Below, one piece after another: positions 26,783-34,896 of a stretch of DNA of 40,493 nt (position 1 is the stretch's first letter; the number at the start of each line of letters is the position of its first letter). The notes below the pieces were generated by a model. That model did no database searches, was not told where the DNA came from, and was given only the letters and a program-made list of their open reading frames with translations. The stretch is taken from contig JAGARU010000127.1 of NCBI GenBank assembly GCA_017622085.1, positions 82,247 through 122,739 on the forward strand, in the 5' to 3' direction. This DNA comes from Clostridia bacterium (lineage in GTDB: Bacteria; Bacillota; Clostridia; Oscillospirales; CAG-272). A program made the position numbers and the translations under genes.

Positions 26783-29700
26783 ATGAAACTGTGTGAACGA
26801 CTGAATCGATACACCCCCCCGTCGGAATATCGGAGCATCCTTGCGGATGCAGAGGTTCTGTCGGTGGAGGCCAACCGTGAGTCGCGTTTTCTCCGCATTC
26901 GCGTATCCCTGCCGTATTTGGTGGCAAAAGGGGATCTGTACCGTATCGAGGAAGGCGTTAAGGAGGCCTACGGCCTGACCTTCGCACAGCTTTTGCCTAC
27001 GTACCCCGCCTCGCTCTTTACTCTCTCCTACGTAAATGAGATTCTTCGGGAGGCAGGGCGCGTGTGCTCCGTAGCCAACGGATTTTTCAATCACGCATCT
27101 GTCGCGGAGGATGGCGACACGATCGTCATTTCCATCCCCTTTGGCGGCGGCGGCATTAGCCTTTTGACCATTGCTAAAACCGAGGAGGCACTTTCCAATA
27201 TTCTGAGAAGTGAATTTTCCATTGAGCGTTCCTTCAAAATCCGCACTTCGGATGATCAGGAACAGTTCTACGCCCGCTTTGAGGAGCGCCAGCAGGCGCG
27301 CTTGGAGGAGGCAAACCGTATTTCCCGAGAGGTTGTTGCCCGCAATGCCGCCCGCCGGGCCGCTGAGCAGGCTGAGGGCCAAGGGGAGGATCCGGTTGTG
27401 GAGGATGCTCCCGCCGCACTTCCGTCGGTTTATCAGGACGAGCCCATGCGTGAGCTGATCGGCGACGAAGCCCGTTCCGGAAAAATGATCTTTGATATTT
27501 CCGCCCCCGAATTCCTTCTGGGCGGCGAATTTGACCTTTCTGCCTTCGTTCCCGTGCGAGAGTTCTGTGCCCCCAAGCGAGGCGTCGTGTTCCTTGGCGA
27601 AATTTTTGGCGTGGAGTGCGAGCCCACTCGCCGAGGCGACAAGAATAAGATTTCCTTCTGCCTGACCGACAACGATTCCTCCGCCTATGGAAAGGTTACC
27701 GTGCCCTTGGAGGATACCGACGAAATCCTTGCTGTCATCAAAAACGGAAACGTGGTTGCCATGCGCGGTAACATCCGCTATAACGACTACGAGCACGAGC
27801 TGGAGTTCCACTACATCGACGTCGCAAAGATTTCTAAAAAAGGGCGCAAGGACACCGCGCCCGAAAAGCGTGTGGAGCTCCATTTACATACGATGATGTC
27901 CGCCATGGACGCAACCATCGATACGGAAAAAATTATAAAATTGGCTCAATCCTGGGGTCACAAGGCCATTGCCATCACCGACCACGGAAACGTCCAGGCC
28001 TATCAGCAGGCTATGCTCGTGTCAGAAAAAACGGGCATGAACGTGATCTACGGCATGGAGGCCTACTTTGTGGATGACACCGCTCGTGCCGTGTACGGTG
28101 ACGCCAACCCGTCGCTGGACGGAGAATTTGTGGTCTTTGATATTGAGACCACCGGTCTTTCTCCTTTGAACAACAACATCACGGAGATCGGCGCCGTTCT
28201 TGTGCGTGGCGGCGAGGTGGTCGATGAATTCAATATTCTTGTCAATCCGGGCGAGCATATCTCCGATGAGATTGTCCGTCTGACCGGAATTGATGATGCT
28301 ATGGTTGCCGATGCGGAGATGATCGACACCGCTTTGCCTAAATTCTTTGAATTCGCCGGCGACCGCATGCTGGTGGCGCATAACGCATCCTTCGATACCA
28401 GCTTTATCCGTTGCGCCGCCGATCGGCTGAAGCTGCCCTTTGCGAATTCTTATCTTGATACCGTAGCTCTGTCCAAGTATCTGAATCCCAAGCTGGCCAA
28501 GCACAAGCTGGATACCTTGGCGGAGTACTATGAGCTTGGCGACTTCAACCATCACCGGGCCTGTGACGATGCTCGAATGCTGGCAATGATCTTCCTTAAG
28601 ATGACGGAGCGCCTTCGTTCGGAGGGCGTAACGGACATCGGGCAGATGAACCAAGCCATGGCCTCCACGGCCGATCCCCTTCGCTTGCCCACCTATCACC
28701 AGATCCTTTTGGTTAAGAATAAGCAAGGCCTCAAAAACCTCTACAAGCTGATTTCCAAGAGTTATCTTGAGTACTACCGGAAGTTTCCCCGTATCCCCAA
28801 AACTCAGCTGGACGAGCTGAGGGACGGCCTGATCGTGGGTTCTGCTTGTGAGGCCGGTGAGCTTTTCAAGGCACTCCTTGAAAACAAGCCGGAGTCTGAG
28901 GTGGAGCGCATTGTCAACTATTATGATTATCTGGAAATTCAGCCCCTTTGCAACAACCGATTCTTAGTCGATGAGGGACGGGTGGCAGATGACGAAGGTT
29001 TGAAGGATCTGAACCGCCGCATTGTTGCTCTCGGAGAAAAGTTTGGTAAGCCCGTAGTTGCTACCTGCGACGCCCACTTCGTCAACAAGGAAGACGAGAT
29101 CTTCCGCAAGGTTCTTTTGGTCGGTAAAAAGTTTGCAGACGGTGACCGGGATACGGGAATCTATTTCCGCACCACGGATGAGATGCTGGACGAGTTCATG
29201 TATCTGGGAGAGGAAAAGGCCAGGGAAGTGGTCATTGAAAATCCCAACCGCATCGCGGACATGATCGACTTTGAAAACATTCGTCCGTTCCCCAAGGGCA
29301 CCTTCACCCCTAACATGGAGGGCGCTGAGGAGGATCTTCAGCGGATGTGCTATGAAAAAGCCCATTCCATGTACGGCGATCCCTTGCCGGAGTTGGTGCA
29401 AAAGCGTCTGGAAAAGGAGCTGAATTCCATTATTTCCAACGGCTTCGCCGTGCTTTACATGATTGCCCAAAAGCTGGTTAAATACAGCGAGGATCAGGGA
29501 TACCTCGTGGGCTCCCGCGGCTCCGTCGGTTCGTCCGTCGTTGCCTCTATGGGTGGCATTTCTGAGGTAAATCCCTTGCCGCCCCATTATTATTGCCCGA
29601 GTTGTCAGTACTCCAAATTCTTTGAAGATGGCTCTGTGGGCTCCGGCTTTGACCTGCCCGACGCCAACTGCCCAAATTGCGGCAGCAAACTGGTTGGCGA

Positions 29701-31186
29701 CGGACACGATATCCCCTTCGAGACCTTCCTTGGCTTCTATGGCGACAAATCTCCCGATATCGACCTCAACTTCTCCGGTGATGTGCAGGGTAAGGTGCAT
29801 AAGTATACGGAGGAATTGTTCGGCAAGGAAAACGTGTTCCGTGCCGGAACCATCGGCGCTCTGGCTGACAAAACTGCTTACGGCTTTGCGATGAAATATG
29901 CGGAGGAGCATGGCTACACCTTGGGCAAAGCCGAGCTGAACCGTATTGTAAACAACTGCGTGGGTGTTAAGCGCACCACCGGACAGCATCCCGGTGGTAT
30001 CGTTGTTGTGCCGAAGGAATATGAGATTTACGATTTTTGCCCGGTCCAGCACCCGGCAGATGACCCCAATTCCGATATCGTAACCACTCATTTCACCTTC
30101 GAGTATCTGCATGATACACTTCTTAAGCTAGACGAGCTGGGACACGATATTCCCACCAAATATAAGTATCTGGAGCGCTATTCCAACACAAGCGTCATGG
30201 ACGTTCCCATGAACGACCGTGCTGTGTATGAGCTCTTTGCCTCCACCAAGCCCTTGGGTGCAACGCCGGAGGCGATTGGTGCGCCCATCGGAACGCTTGG
30301 CCTGCCCGAGTTCGGTACTGGCTTCGTTATGCCCGTTGTTATCGGCGCCAAGCCGAAGAACTTCGCAGACCTTCTGCAGGTTTCCGGCCTGACTCACGGT
30401 ACCGGCCTCTGGGTTGGCAATGCACAGGATTTGATCGCTAACGGTATTTGTACCATTTCCAATGCGGTAGGTACCCGTGACAGTATCATGCTCGCCTTGA
30501 TCCGCTACGGCCTTGATGACGGCATGGCGTTCAAGATCATGGAGATGGTGCGCAAAAACAAAAAAGGTGCTCCCATCCCGGATAACATGCAGGCTGCCAT
30601 GCGCGAGAAAAACGTGGACGAATGGTACATTGATAGCTTGCAGAAGATTCGATACATGTTTCCCAAGGCGCATGCCGCGGCATACGTAATGAGTGCTATC
30701 CGCCTTGGTTGGTATAAGGTGCATATGCCGGTCGTCTTCTATGCCGCTTATTGGAGTGCTGCTCCCGATGGGTTCGATGCGATCCTTGCCATGAAAGGGA
30801 AGAGAGCCATCGAAAATACTCTTGAGGAAATTAAAAACAAGAGCAAAAAGGACCGCACCCAGAAGGATGACGCTACCTACAGTGCCATGCAGCTGGCCAA
30901 TGAGTTTTTGGCACGCGGTTTGAAATTCTTACCCGTAGATATTATGAAATCGGATGCCAAGCTGTTTGTGCCCGAGGATGGAAAGCTACGCCTCCCCTTT
31001 GGCGCCATTGGCGGCATTGGTGAAACGGCGGCGGAGAAGATCGTAGATGCCCGAAACAGCGGCGAGGTCTACTCGGTTGAGGAATTTATACAAAAGTCTA
31101 AATTGCCAAATGCCGTCATTGAGATTCTTCGCGAAAATGGCGTATTCGGATCCATGCCGGATACAAATCAGCTCTCTATGTTTTAA
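26783..31186 (+). CDS. polC: DNA polymerase III PolC-type
   Basis: A 1467-aa replicative polymerase found in low-GC Gram-positives, with built-in proofreading. Domain order: N-terminal domain (1-225), OB fold (about 245-350), split PHP domain beginning ELHLHTMMSAMD (near 363), DEDDh exonuclease from VVFDIETTGLSPLNNNITEIGAV (near 450) to HHRACDDARML, resumed PHP, then the polymerase core with a zinc-binding CPSC...CPNC pair (937-967) and the catalytic PDIDLNFSG (Asp near 992 and 994). The C-terminus has the HhH-type and clamp-binding end QLSMF. GGAGGA precedes the ATG. Its place after ispG in this cluster is common in Bacillota. Confidence 0.97.
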   Translation: MKLCERLNRYTPPSEYRSILADAEVLSVEANRESRFLRIRVSLPYLVAKGDLYRIEEGVKEAYGLTFAQLLPTYPASLFTLSYVNEILREAGRVCSVANGFFNHASVAEDGDTIVISIPFGGGGISLLTIAKTEEALSNILRSEFSIERSFKIRTSDDQEQFYARFEERQQARLEEANRISREVVARNAARRAAEQAEGQGEDPVVEDAPAALPSVYQDEPMRELIGDEARSGKMIFDISAPEFLLGGEFDLSAFVPVREFCAPKRGVVFLGEIFGVECEPTRRGDKNKISFCLTDNDSSAYGKVTVPLEDTDEILAVIKNGNVVAMRGNIRYNDYEHELEFHYIDVAKISKKGRKDTAPEKRVELHLHTMMSAMDATIDTEKIIKLAQSWGHKAIAITDHGNVQAYQQAMLVSEKTGMNVIYGMEAYFVDDTARAVYGDANPSLDGEFVVFDIETTGLSPLNNNITEIGAVLVRGGEVVDEFNILVNPGEHISDEIVRLTGIDDAMVADAEMIDTALPKFFEFAGDRMLVAHNASFDTSFIRCAADRLKLPFANSYLDTVALSKYLNPKLAKHKLDTLAEYYELGDFNHHRACDDARMLAMIFLKMTERLRSEGVTDIGQMNQAMASTADPLRLPTYHQILLVKNKQGLKNLYKLISKSYLEYYRKFPRIPKTQLDELRDGLIVGSACEAGELFKALLENKPESEVERIVNYYDYLEIQPLCNNRFLVDEGRVADDEGLKDLNRRIVALGEKFGKPVVATCDAHFVNKEDEIFRKVLLVGKKFADGDRDTGIYFRTTDEMLDEFMYLGEEKAREVVIENPNRIADMIDFENIRPFPKGTFTPNMEGAEEDLQRMCYEKAHSMYGDPLPELVQKRLEKELNSIISNGFAVLYMIAQKLVKYSEDQGYLVGSRGSVGSSVVASMGGISEVNPLPPHYYCPSCQYSKFFEDGSVGSGFDLPDANCPNCGSKLVGDGHDIPFETFLGFYGDKSPDIDLNFSGDVQGKVHKYTEELFGKENVFRAGTIGALADKTAYGFAMKYAEEHGYTLGKAELNRIVNNCVGVKRTTGQHPGGIVVVPKEYEIYDFCPVQHPADDPNSDIVTTHFTFEYLHDTLLKLDELGHDIPTKYKYLERYSNTSVMDVPMNDRAVYELFASTKPLGATPEAIGAPIGTLGLPEFGTGFVMPVVIGAKPKNFADLLQVSGLTHGTGLWVGNAQDLIANGICTISNAVGTRDSIMLALIRYGLDDGMAFKIMEMVRKNKKGAPIPDNMQAAMREKNVDEWYIDSLQKIRYMFPKAHAAAYVMSAIRLGWYKVHMPVVFYAAYWSAAPDGFDAILAMKGKRAIENTLEEIKNKSKKDRTQKDDATYSAMQLANEFLARGLKFLPVDIMKSDAKLFVPEDGKLRLPFGAIGGIGETAAEKIVDARNSGEVYSVEEFIQKSKLPNAVIEILRENGVFGSMPDTNQLSMF

Positions 31187-31229
31187 AAATGCAAATGCCT
31201 AAAACGAGATATTTTGCAAAAATCCGTAT

Positions 31230-31274
31230 AAAACGCAACAAACCGCCGCTTTGAGCGGCGGTTTGTTGCGTTTT
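31230..31274. terminator. Long bidirectional terminator between polC and the ROK-like gene
   Basis: A perfect 21-bp inverted repeat (31230-31250 with 31254-31274) closes on a 3-nt TTG loop. Its outer AAAACG/CGTTTT ends provide U tails in both directions. polC ends 44 bp to the left and the convergent gene 37 bp to the right. Confidence 0.9.
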
Positions 31275-31310
31275 GGCCTTGTTGACTTATTTAAATACAG
31301 GTGTATAAAA

Positions 31311-32309
31311 TTAAATTTCCGGGGAAATAATGGAATCAATCCAGTGATCGCGCAATCGGTAAAGAAGACCGGCACGCGGGTTGTGTAAGCTTCCGGAAAC
31401 GTATGATACCTCGGCTCCGTTGCAGGTGCCGGAGAGCTCTTTTTGAAGAGAAAGAAGAAGCCTTTGACGGCTGGGGGCAGCTTCAATTAAGATCACGTGA
31501 GGGTCGAGAGTGACCTCGGCCTGCCGAATTGCTTGCGCCAAGAGGTCTGCTCGCAAGGGTTCGGAACCGCTCTCTTCTGGGTCTCGTATCGACCCGATGG
31601 GCCCTCGCTTTCCGGCCAAAATTTTGCCGCTAACCACTAGAGCGCTCTCTACGGTGTCCGTGATTCGACAGTAAAGGGCGATTTTTTCGGTGAGCTCCGC
31701 GTGGTCATCGGTTATGTAGGTGGCGGCGGCCTCCATCAGCGTGCACGCAATGGGGAAGGGAGCGTATTCTTTGAGTGCATTTGTAATTTGCGTGCAAATG
31801 GCTTCTTTCAATTCGCGCTCTTCTGTTGCAAGAGCAATTGCCAGGCGGCTCTTTTCTTCTCCTGCGGGCAAAATTATACCGGTTCCGATGCACTTCTCCG
31901 GATCATAGCGCGAATTCAGATAAAGTCGGAGATTTTTAAGAAATAGCAGGAGGTTCTCTTCTTCGTAAAATTCGGGGTTGTGCGCGTAAGAAAAGCGGTC
32001 GATCGTGCCTGCGGCGGTGTTTGCGATTTCACAAACGTAATCATCTGCGGTGAAATCTAAAAGAATTCCGTAATAAAGATCAGCAATGCGAAGGACGGAA
32101 GCGCGCCGACCGACGGCGCCGGAGGCTTCCTTCTTTTCAAAAGTGATTCCTAATCTTGTGAAGGAGTCGGCGATTTTTCCGACGGTCATTAAGCTGAGAG
32201 AGGTGGCCTGCGCCAGCTCTGCGCGCGTTGCTTTTTCAGCAGAGACCATGGCGCGGAAAACAGACTTCACGCTGCTTGCTTTGATGCTTTTGAGATCGAT
32301 CTTTTGCAT
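31311..32309 (-). CDS. ROK-like transcriptional regulator
   Basis: A 332-aa protein with an N-terminal winged helix-turn-helix (about residues 12-70: RAELAQATSLSLMTVGKIADSFTRLGI then a GRRASVLRI wing), as in XylR/NagC-type ROK repressors. The C-terminal part follows the ROK sugar-kinase fold in outline (YYGILLDFTADDYVCEIAN, GTGIILPAGEE, GPIGSIRD) but the ATP-binding and zinc CxCGxxGC motifs are missing, so it is probably a non-enzymatic sensor with an altered or lost sugar site. AAGGAG precedes the ATG at 32309. It is divergent from the acyl carrier protein gene, 211 bp apart, and might control it or itself. Confidence 0.72.
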   Translation of the reverse strand: MQKIDLKSIKASSVKSVFRAMVSAEKATRAELAQATSLSLMTVGKIADSFTRLGITFEKKEASGAVGRRASVLRIADLYYGILLDFTADDYVCEIANTAAGTIDRFSYAHNPEFYEEENLLLFLKNLRLYLNSRYDPEKCIGTGIILPAGEEKSRLAIALATEERELKEAICTQITNALKEYAPFPIACTLMEAAATYITDDHAELTEKIALYCRITDTVESALVVSGKILAGKRGPIGSIRDPEESGSEPLRADLLAQAIRQAEVTLDPHVILIEAAPSRQRLLLSLQKELSGTCNGAEVSYVSGSLHNPRAGLLYRLRDHWIDSIISPEI

Positions 32310-32339
32310 GCGGTTCTCCTTGGTTTCTTTGATATGCTT

Positions 32340-32368
32340 ATTGTACTATATTTGCGCTAAAATGTCAA
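32340..32368 (-). promoter_or_regulatory. SigA-type promoter of the ROK-like gene
   Basis: On the minus strand TTGACA (32363-32368) and TACAAT (32340-32345) are separated by 17 bp. Confidence 0.8.
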
Positions 32369-32423
32369 TATCTGTAAATTTCCGCGCTTGTGTGCGTAAA
32401 ATGCTTGAAAAATGCAAAAACAC

Positions 32424-32452
32424 TTGAAAAAGAAAATGGAATGGTGTATAAT
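32424..32452 (+). promoter_or_regulatory. SigA-type promoter of the acyl carrier protein gene
   Basis: TTGAAA (32424-32429) and TATAAT (32447-32452) are separated by 17 bp. The 5' UTR is about 60 nt. Confidence 0.85.
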
Positions 32453-32520
32453 AAATACGGTTAATTTTGACATTACGCACCGAAAAATAAATATACCGTG
32501 ATTAACGGAAAGGAGCATTT

Positions 32521-32745
32521 ATGCTACAACGAGTGATTGATTTTGTGGCATCACGGCTGGACGTGGACGCTGCGCTTGTTACGGCGGAGACAAACGTTAT
32601 GGAAGACTTGGGGGCCGACTCCCTGGATGTGGTTGAGCTTGTGATGGCAGCCGAAGAATATTTCGGCATAAAGATTGAGGATGAGGACATTGTCAGTGTG
32701 AAAACGATTGGTGATGCAGTGTCTTATCTGGAGAATAAACTCTAA
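32521..32745 (+). CDS. acpP: Acyl carrier protein
   Basis: A 74-aa acidic four-helix carrier protein. The phosphopantetheine attachment site is Ser34 in GADSLDVVEL, followed by VMAAEEYFGIKIEDEDI, the typical helix II-III region of fatty acid synthesis ACPs. GGAAAGGAG precedes the ATG at 32521. It stands alone between its own promoter and terminator, away from any fab genes, so it could be the main fatty acid ACP or a second copy for a special pathway; sequence favours the fatty acid type. Confidence 0.93.
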   Translation: MLQRVIDFVASRLDVDAALVTAETNVMEDLGADSLDVVELVMAAEEYFGIKIEDEDIVSVKTIGDAVSYLENKL

Positions 32746-32763
32746 AAAATTTTTATATAGATG

Positions 32764-32792
32764 AAAAGCGGAGCGTATGCTCCGCTTTTTTT
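32764..32792 (+). terminator. Intrinsic terminator after acpP
   Basis: AAAAGCGGAGC (32764-32774), GTAT loop, GCTCCGCTTTT (32779-32789), ending in a run of seven T residues. Confidence 0.93.
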
Positions 32793-32864
32793 GATCATTA
32801 GCAACAGAAATTTACCCAAAAAGTGTGGAAAACGACAAAAATGAGGGAAAATCTCCAAAAATCG

Positions 32865-32893
32865 TTGACAAAACAATTAGACACATGTATAAT
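32865..32893 (+). promoter_or_regulatory. SigA-type promoter of the BlaI-like regulator operon
   Basis: TTGACA (32865-32870) and TATAAT (32888-32893) are both perfect consensus with a 17-bp spacer. Confidence 0.9.
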
Positions 32894-32918
32894 ATAGATC
32901 AGATAGACAAGTGAGTAA
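32878..32918 (+). repeat. Direct repeat overlapping the BlaI-like operon promoter (possible operator)
   Basis: Two related 15-mers, TAGACACATGTATAA (32878-32892, over the spacer and -10) and TAGACAAGTGAGTAA (32904-32918, near the start site), share 11 of 15 bases and lie 26 bp apart. The first contains an ACA-TGT dyad like BlaI/MecI operators. Autoregulation is plausible. Confidence 0.35.
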
Positions 32919-32977
32919 CTAAAATCTCACGTTCCGACCGGTTTTATGCAGTTGCCTAATCGTTTGGAGATCAAAGA

Positions 32978-33014
32978 AAGGGGATGCCGATCTTCTACAA
33001 TCGGCAAAAATGAA
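32978..33014 (+). promoter_or_regulatory. Hairpin-bridged ribosome binding site of the BlaI-like gene
   Basis: The only Shine-Dalgarno (AAGGGG, 32978-32983) lies 31 bp before the ATG at 33015. Between them TGCCGAT (32985-32991) and ATCGGCA (33000-33006) form a perfect 7-bp stem with an 8-nt loop. Folded, the effective spacing becomes about 8-9 nt. Confidence 0.5.
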
Positions 33015-33389
33015 ATGGAAGAGTTGAAGAAATTACCGGAATCCGAGTTCGATGTAATGCGAGAAGTCTGGGGCGCAGAGGCTGCCGTAAATACAGCCTA
33101 CCTTATGGAGAAGATCGGAAAGCAGAAGGGATGGAAGGCTCCCACGCTGATTTCCTTCCTCGTTCGTTTGGAGGAGAGAGGCTTCATTACTTCTGAGAAG
33201 AAGGGCAAAGAACGGTATTATACACCTGTCGTTAATAAGGACGACTATCTCAATGCTGTGACAGAGGACTTTGTGAACCGCTATCACGGTGGCTCGTTCG
33301 TTGCGCTTTTGGATTGTCTTTACCGTGACAAGGGCTTCTCCGGATCGGATCTTGACGGTATGCTGGAGTGGCTTAAGACGAAGTATTGA
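33015..33389 (+). CDS. BlaI/MecI/CopY family transcriptional regulator
   Basis: A 124-aa winged-helix repressor: LPESEFDVMREVWGAEAAVNTAYLMEKIG then KAPTLISFLVRLEERGFITSEKKGKERYYTPVV, as in the BlaI/MecI/CopY DNA-binding domain, followed by a short helical dimerisation domain (FVNRYHGGSFVALLDCLYRDKGFSGSDLDGMLEWL). In beta-lactam systems such repressors are cleaved by a BlaR1 protease; no such gene is nearby. The ATG at 33015 is supported by homology, since the family starts at about this residue, though its ribosome site is displaced by a hairpin. An isomerase gene begins 18 bp downstream, so both share one transcript. Confidence 0.88.
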   Translation: MEELKKLPESEFDVMREVWGAEAAVNTAYLMEKIGKQKGWKAPTLISFLVRLEERGFITSEKKGKERYYTPVVNKDDYLNAVTEDFVNRYHGGSFVALLDCLYRDKGFSGSDLDGMLEWLKTKY

Positions 33390-33407
33390 TTGCGCGAGGA
33401 TAACGTG

Positions 33408-34124
33408 ATGGAATACGGAATTCAGATGTACAGCATCCGCGACATGGCGGAAAAGGATTTGGACGCCGCCCTTGGTGCCGTTGCGACCATTGGTTATAAG
33501 TATGTAGAGTTCGCCGGATTCTTCGGCCACACCGCTGAGGAAGTAAAGGCTATGCTGGACAAGTACGGACTCAAGGTGAGCGGCACCCATACTCAGATGT
33601 CTGAGCTTGAGGAAGATCTTGAGGCGATGATCCAGTACCACAAAACGATTGGTAACACCAACATCATTATTCCCGGATACAACCTTTCTACCAAAGAGCG
33701 GATCGATGCTTTTGTTGATTTATGCAACGCGATCGGCCCCCGTCTGGCAGAGGATGGGATTCGCTTCGGCTTCCACAACCATTCGGGTGAGTTTTACCCC
33801 GTTGACGGTGTAATCCCTGAGGTTGAGATCGAAACCCGTACAGGTATGATGCTGGAGTTGGATACCTTTTGGGCCTTCAACGCAGGTGAGGATCCTATCG
33901 CCTGGATGAAGCGCCTGCATGAAGAAGGTAAGCTCTGCGTGATCCACTTGAAGGATGGCTTCAAGGGAGGTCGCGGCGTTGCTTTGGGCGAGGGCGAGGC
34001 CCCTGTGGCGGCTGTTCGTGCACTGGCGGAAGAGTTGGGCGTGACCATCGTCGTCGAGAGCGAAGGCCTTGATCCTACCGGCAGAGAAGAAGTGGAGCGT
34101 TGCTTCCGTTATCTCTCCAAATAA
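33408..34124 (+). CDS. Sugar phosphate isomerase/epimerase (xylose isomerase-like TIM barrel)
   Basis: A 238-aa TIM-barrel protein of the AP endonuclease 2/xylose isomerase-like family. Conserved parts are YGIQMYSIRDM at the start, EFAGFFGH, the metal-ligand segment FGFHNHSGEF, ELDTFWAFNAGEDPIAWM, VIHLKDG, and the final VESEG, together giving the usual Glu, Asp, His and Glu metal site. The substrate is probably a sugar or inositol derivative but cannot be specified. GAGG lies 8 bp before the ATG at 33408. Cotranscription with a BlaI-type repressor is unusual and suggests that the regulator controls this small operon. Confidence 0.86.
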   Translation: MEYGIQMYSIRDMAEKDLDAALGAVATIGYKYVEFAGFFGHTAEEVKAMLDKYGLKVSGTHTQMSELEEDLEAMIQYHKTIGNTNIIIPGYNLSTKERIDAFVDLCNAIGPRLAEDGIRFGFHNHSGEFYPVDGVIPEVEIETRTGMMLELDTFWAFNAGEDPIAWMKRLHEEGKLCVIHLKDGFKGGRGVALGEGEAPVAAVRALAEELGVTIVVESEGLDPTGREEVERCFRYLSK

Positions 34125-34136
34125 TAAAGTTTGCTT

Positions 34137-34167
34137 GAAAGCTCCCAATCGAGGGGGCTTTCTTTTT
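34137..34167 (+). terminator. Intrinsic terminator after the isomerase gene
   Basis: GAAAGCTCCC (34137-34146) pairs with GGGGGCTTTC (34153-34162) with one G-U pair, followed by five T residues. Confidence 0.88.
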
Positions 34168-34175
34168 GTGCCGTC

Positions 34176-34204
34176 TTGCCTTTGTTGCGGTTGTGTGATA
34201 CACT
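34176..34204 (+). promoter_or_regulatory. Candidate SigA-type promoter upstream of the sigma factor operon
   Basis: TTGCCT (34176-34181) and TACACT (34199-34204) are 17 bp apart. A second possible -10 (TATATA, 34277-34282) lacks a -35 and could be activator-dependent, with the WalR-like box about 19 bp before the expected -35 position. Confidence 0.45.
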
Positions 34205-34218
34205 TAAGCTAGGGTAGA

Positions 34219-34235
34219 TGTAAACAAATTGTAAA
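34219..34235 (+). promoter_or_regulatory. WalR-box match upstream of the sigma factor operon
   Basis: TGTAAA-CAAAT-TGTAAA matches the WalR consensus TGTWAH-N5-TGTWAH perfectly. It lies 15 bp downstream of the TACACT -10 (repression geometry) and about 41 bp upstream of the TATATA -10 (activation geometry). Confidence 0.5.
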
Positions 34236-34329
34236 CGATGTCCAAAAACCGAAAGAAACCCCTTCCATAAATCCCTTATATAGACAGAGGGACAAAACCG
34301 CATCTTTTTCAGGAAAGGCTGGTGAGAAT

Positions 34330-34896
34330 GTGTCGCATTTGAAAAATGAAGTCGCGCAGACTGCCCAATCTGCGTTTGATGCCATTTATAACCGAAATTG
34401 CATCCTCTTGGACAAAGCGGCACTTCGCTACATGGAGGGAGATGCCCATAATGCGGAAGAGCTTTTGCAAGAGACCTGGCTCTTCCTTGCTCCCCGTGTG
34501 GAATCGCTCCACTTTCCGAGCGAACAAGCGGAACGTGCATACCTGCTGGCTGTGCTCAAAAATAAGGCGCGCGATATGCGAAAAGCGCTCCGTGTCCGCG
34601 CCCGCCGAACCACTCCGATCGAGGAGTTGGAAGCCGTGCTTTCCGATCCGTCAGAGAGCATGGAGGAGCGCGTAGAGGAAACGGATGTGCTTTCCCGGAT
34701 AGCCGCCGTTATCCGCACCATGAACGATCGGGACCGTGCGCTCCTGACGCTGATTTTGTACAGCGAATGTACCATCCACCAAGCCGCTGAGGCGCTTGGA
34801 TGTTCCGATTCGGCGGCGAACAGTCAATATCATCGCGCCAAAAAACGCCTGGCGCAGAAACTGAGAAAGGTAGGGATCCTGTATGATGAAAATTAA
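34330..34896 (+). CDS. Alternative sigma-70 family (ECF-like) sigma factor
   Basis: A 188-aa two-domain sigma factor. Region 2 covers about residues 18-90 (YMEGDAHNAEELLQETWLFLAPRV and AYLLAVLKNKARDMRKALRVRARR), and region 4 about 130-183 (MNDRDRALLTLILYSECTIHQAAEALGCSDSAANSQYHRAKKRLAQKL), a helix-turn-helix that reads the -35. No region 1.1 or 3 is present, as in ECF sigma factors. The GTG start at 34330 follows AGGAAAGG. The next gene overlaps its end by 14 bp and encodes a membrane-anchored DUF4367 protein, the likely anti-sigma factor. Targets are unknown; the operon itself is a candidate. Confidence 0.86.
   Translation: MSHLKNEVAQTAQSAFDAIYNRNCILLDKAALRYMEGDAHNAEELLQETWLFLAPRVESLHFPSEQAERAYLLAVLKNKARDMRKALRVRARRTTPIEELEAVLSDPSESMEERVEETDVLSRIAAVIRTMNDRDRALLTLILYSECTIHQAAEALGCSDSAANSQYHRAKKRLAQKLRKVGILYDEN

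Noticed and set aside
25339..26898. A 519-codon minus-strand frame over rseP, ispG and the polC start
   Set aside because: It is antisense to three well-supported genes and its composition looks like translated shadow.
32365..32380. TGTCAA/TGTAAA repeat in the ROK-acpP gap as a WalR box
   Set aside because: The half-sites have a 10-bp period and the first breaks the consensus.
32984..33013. A 9-codon upstream ORF before the BlaI-like gene
   Set aside because: Its ATG touches the Shine-Dalgarno with no spacer, so initiation there is unlikely; kept only as an alternative explanation in the hairpin finding.
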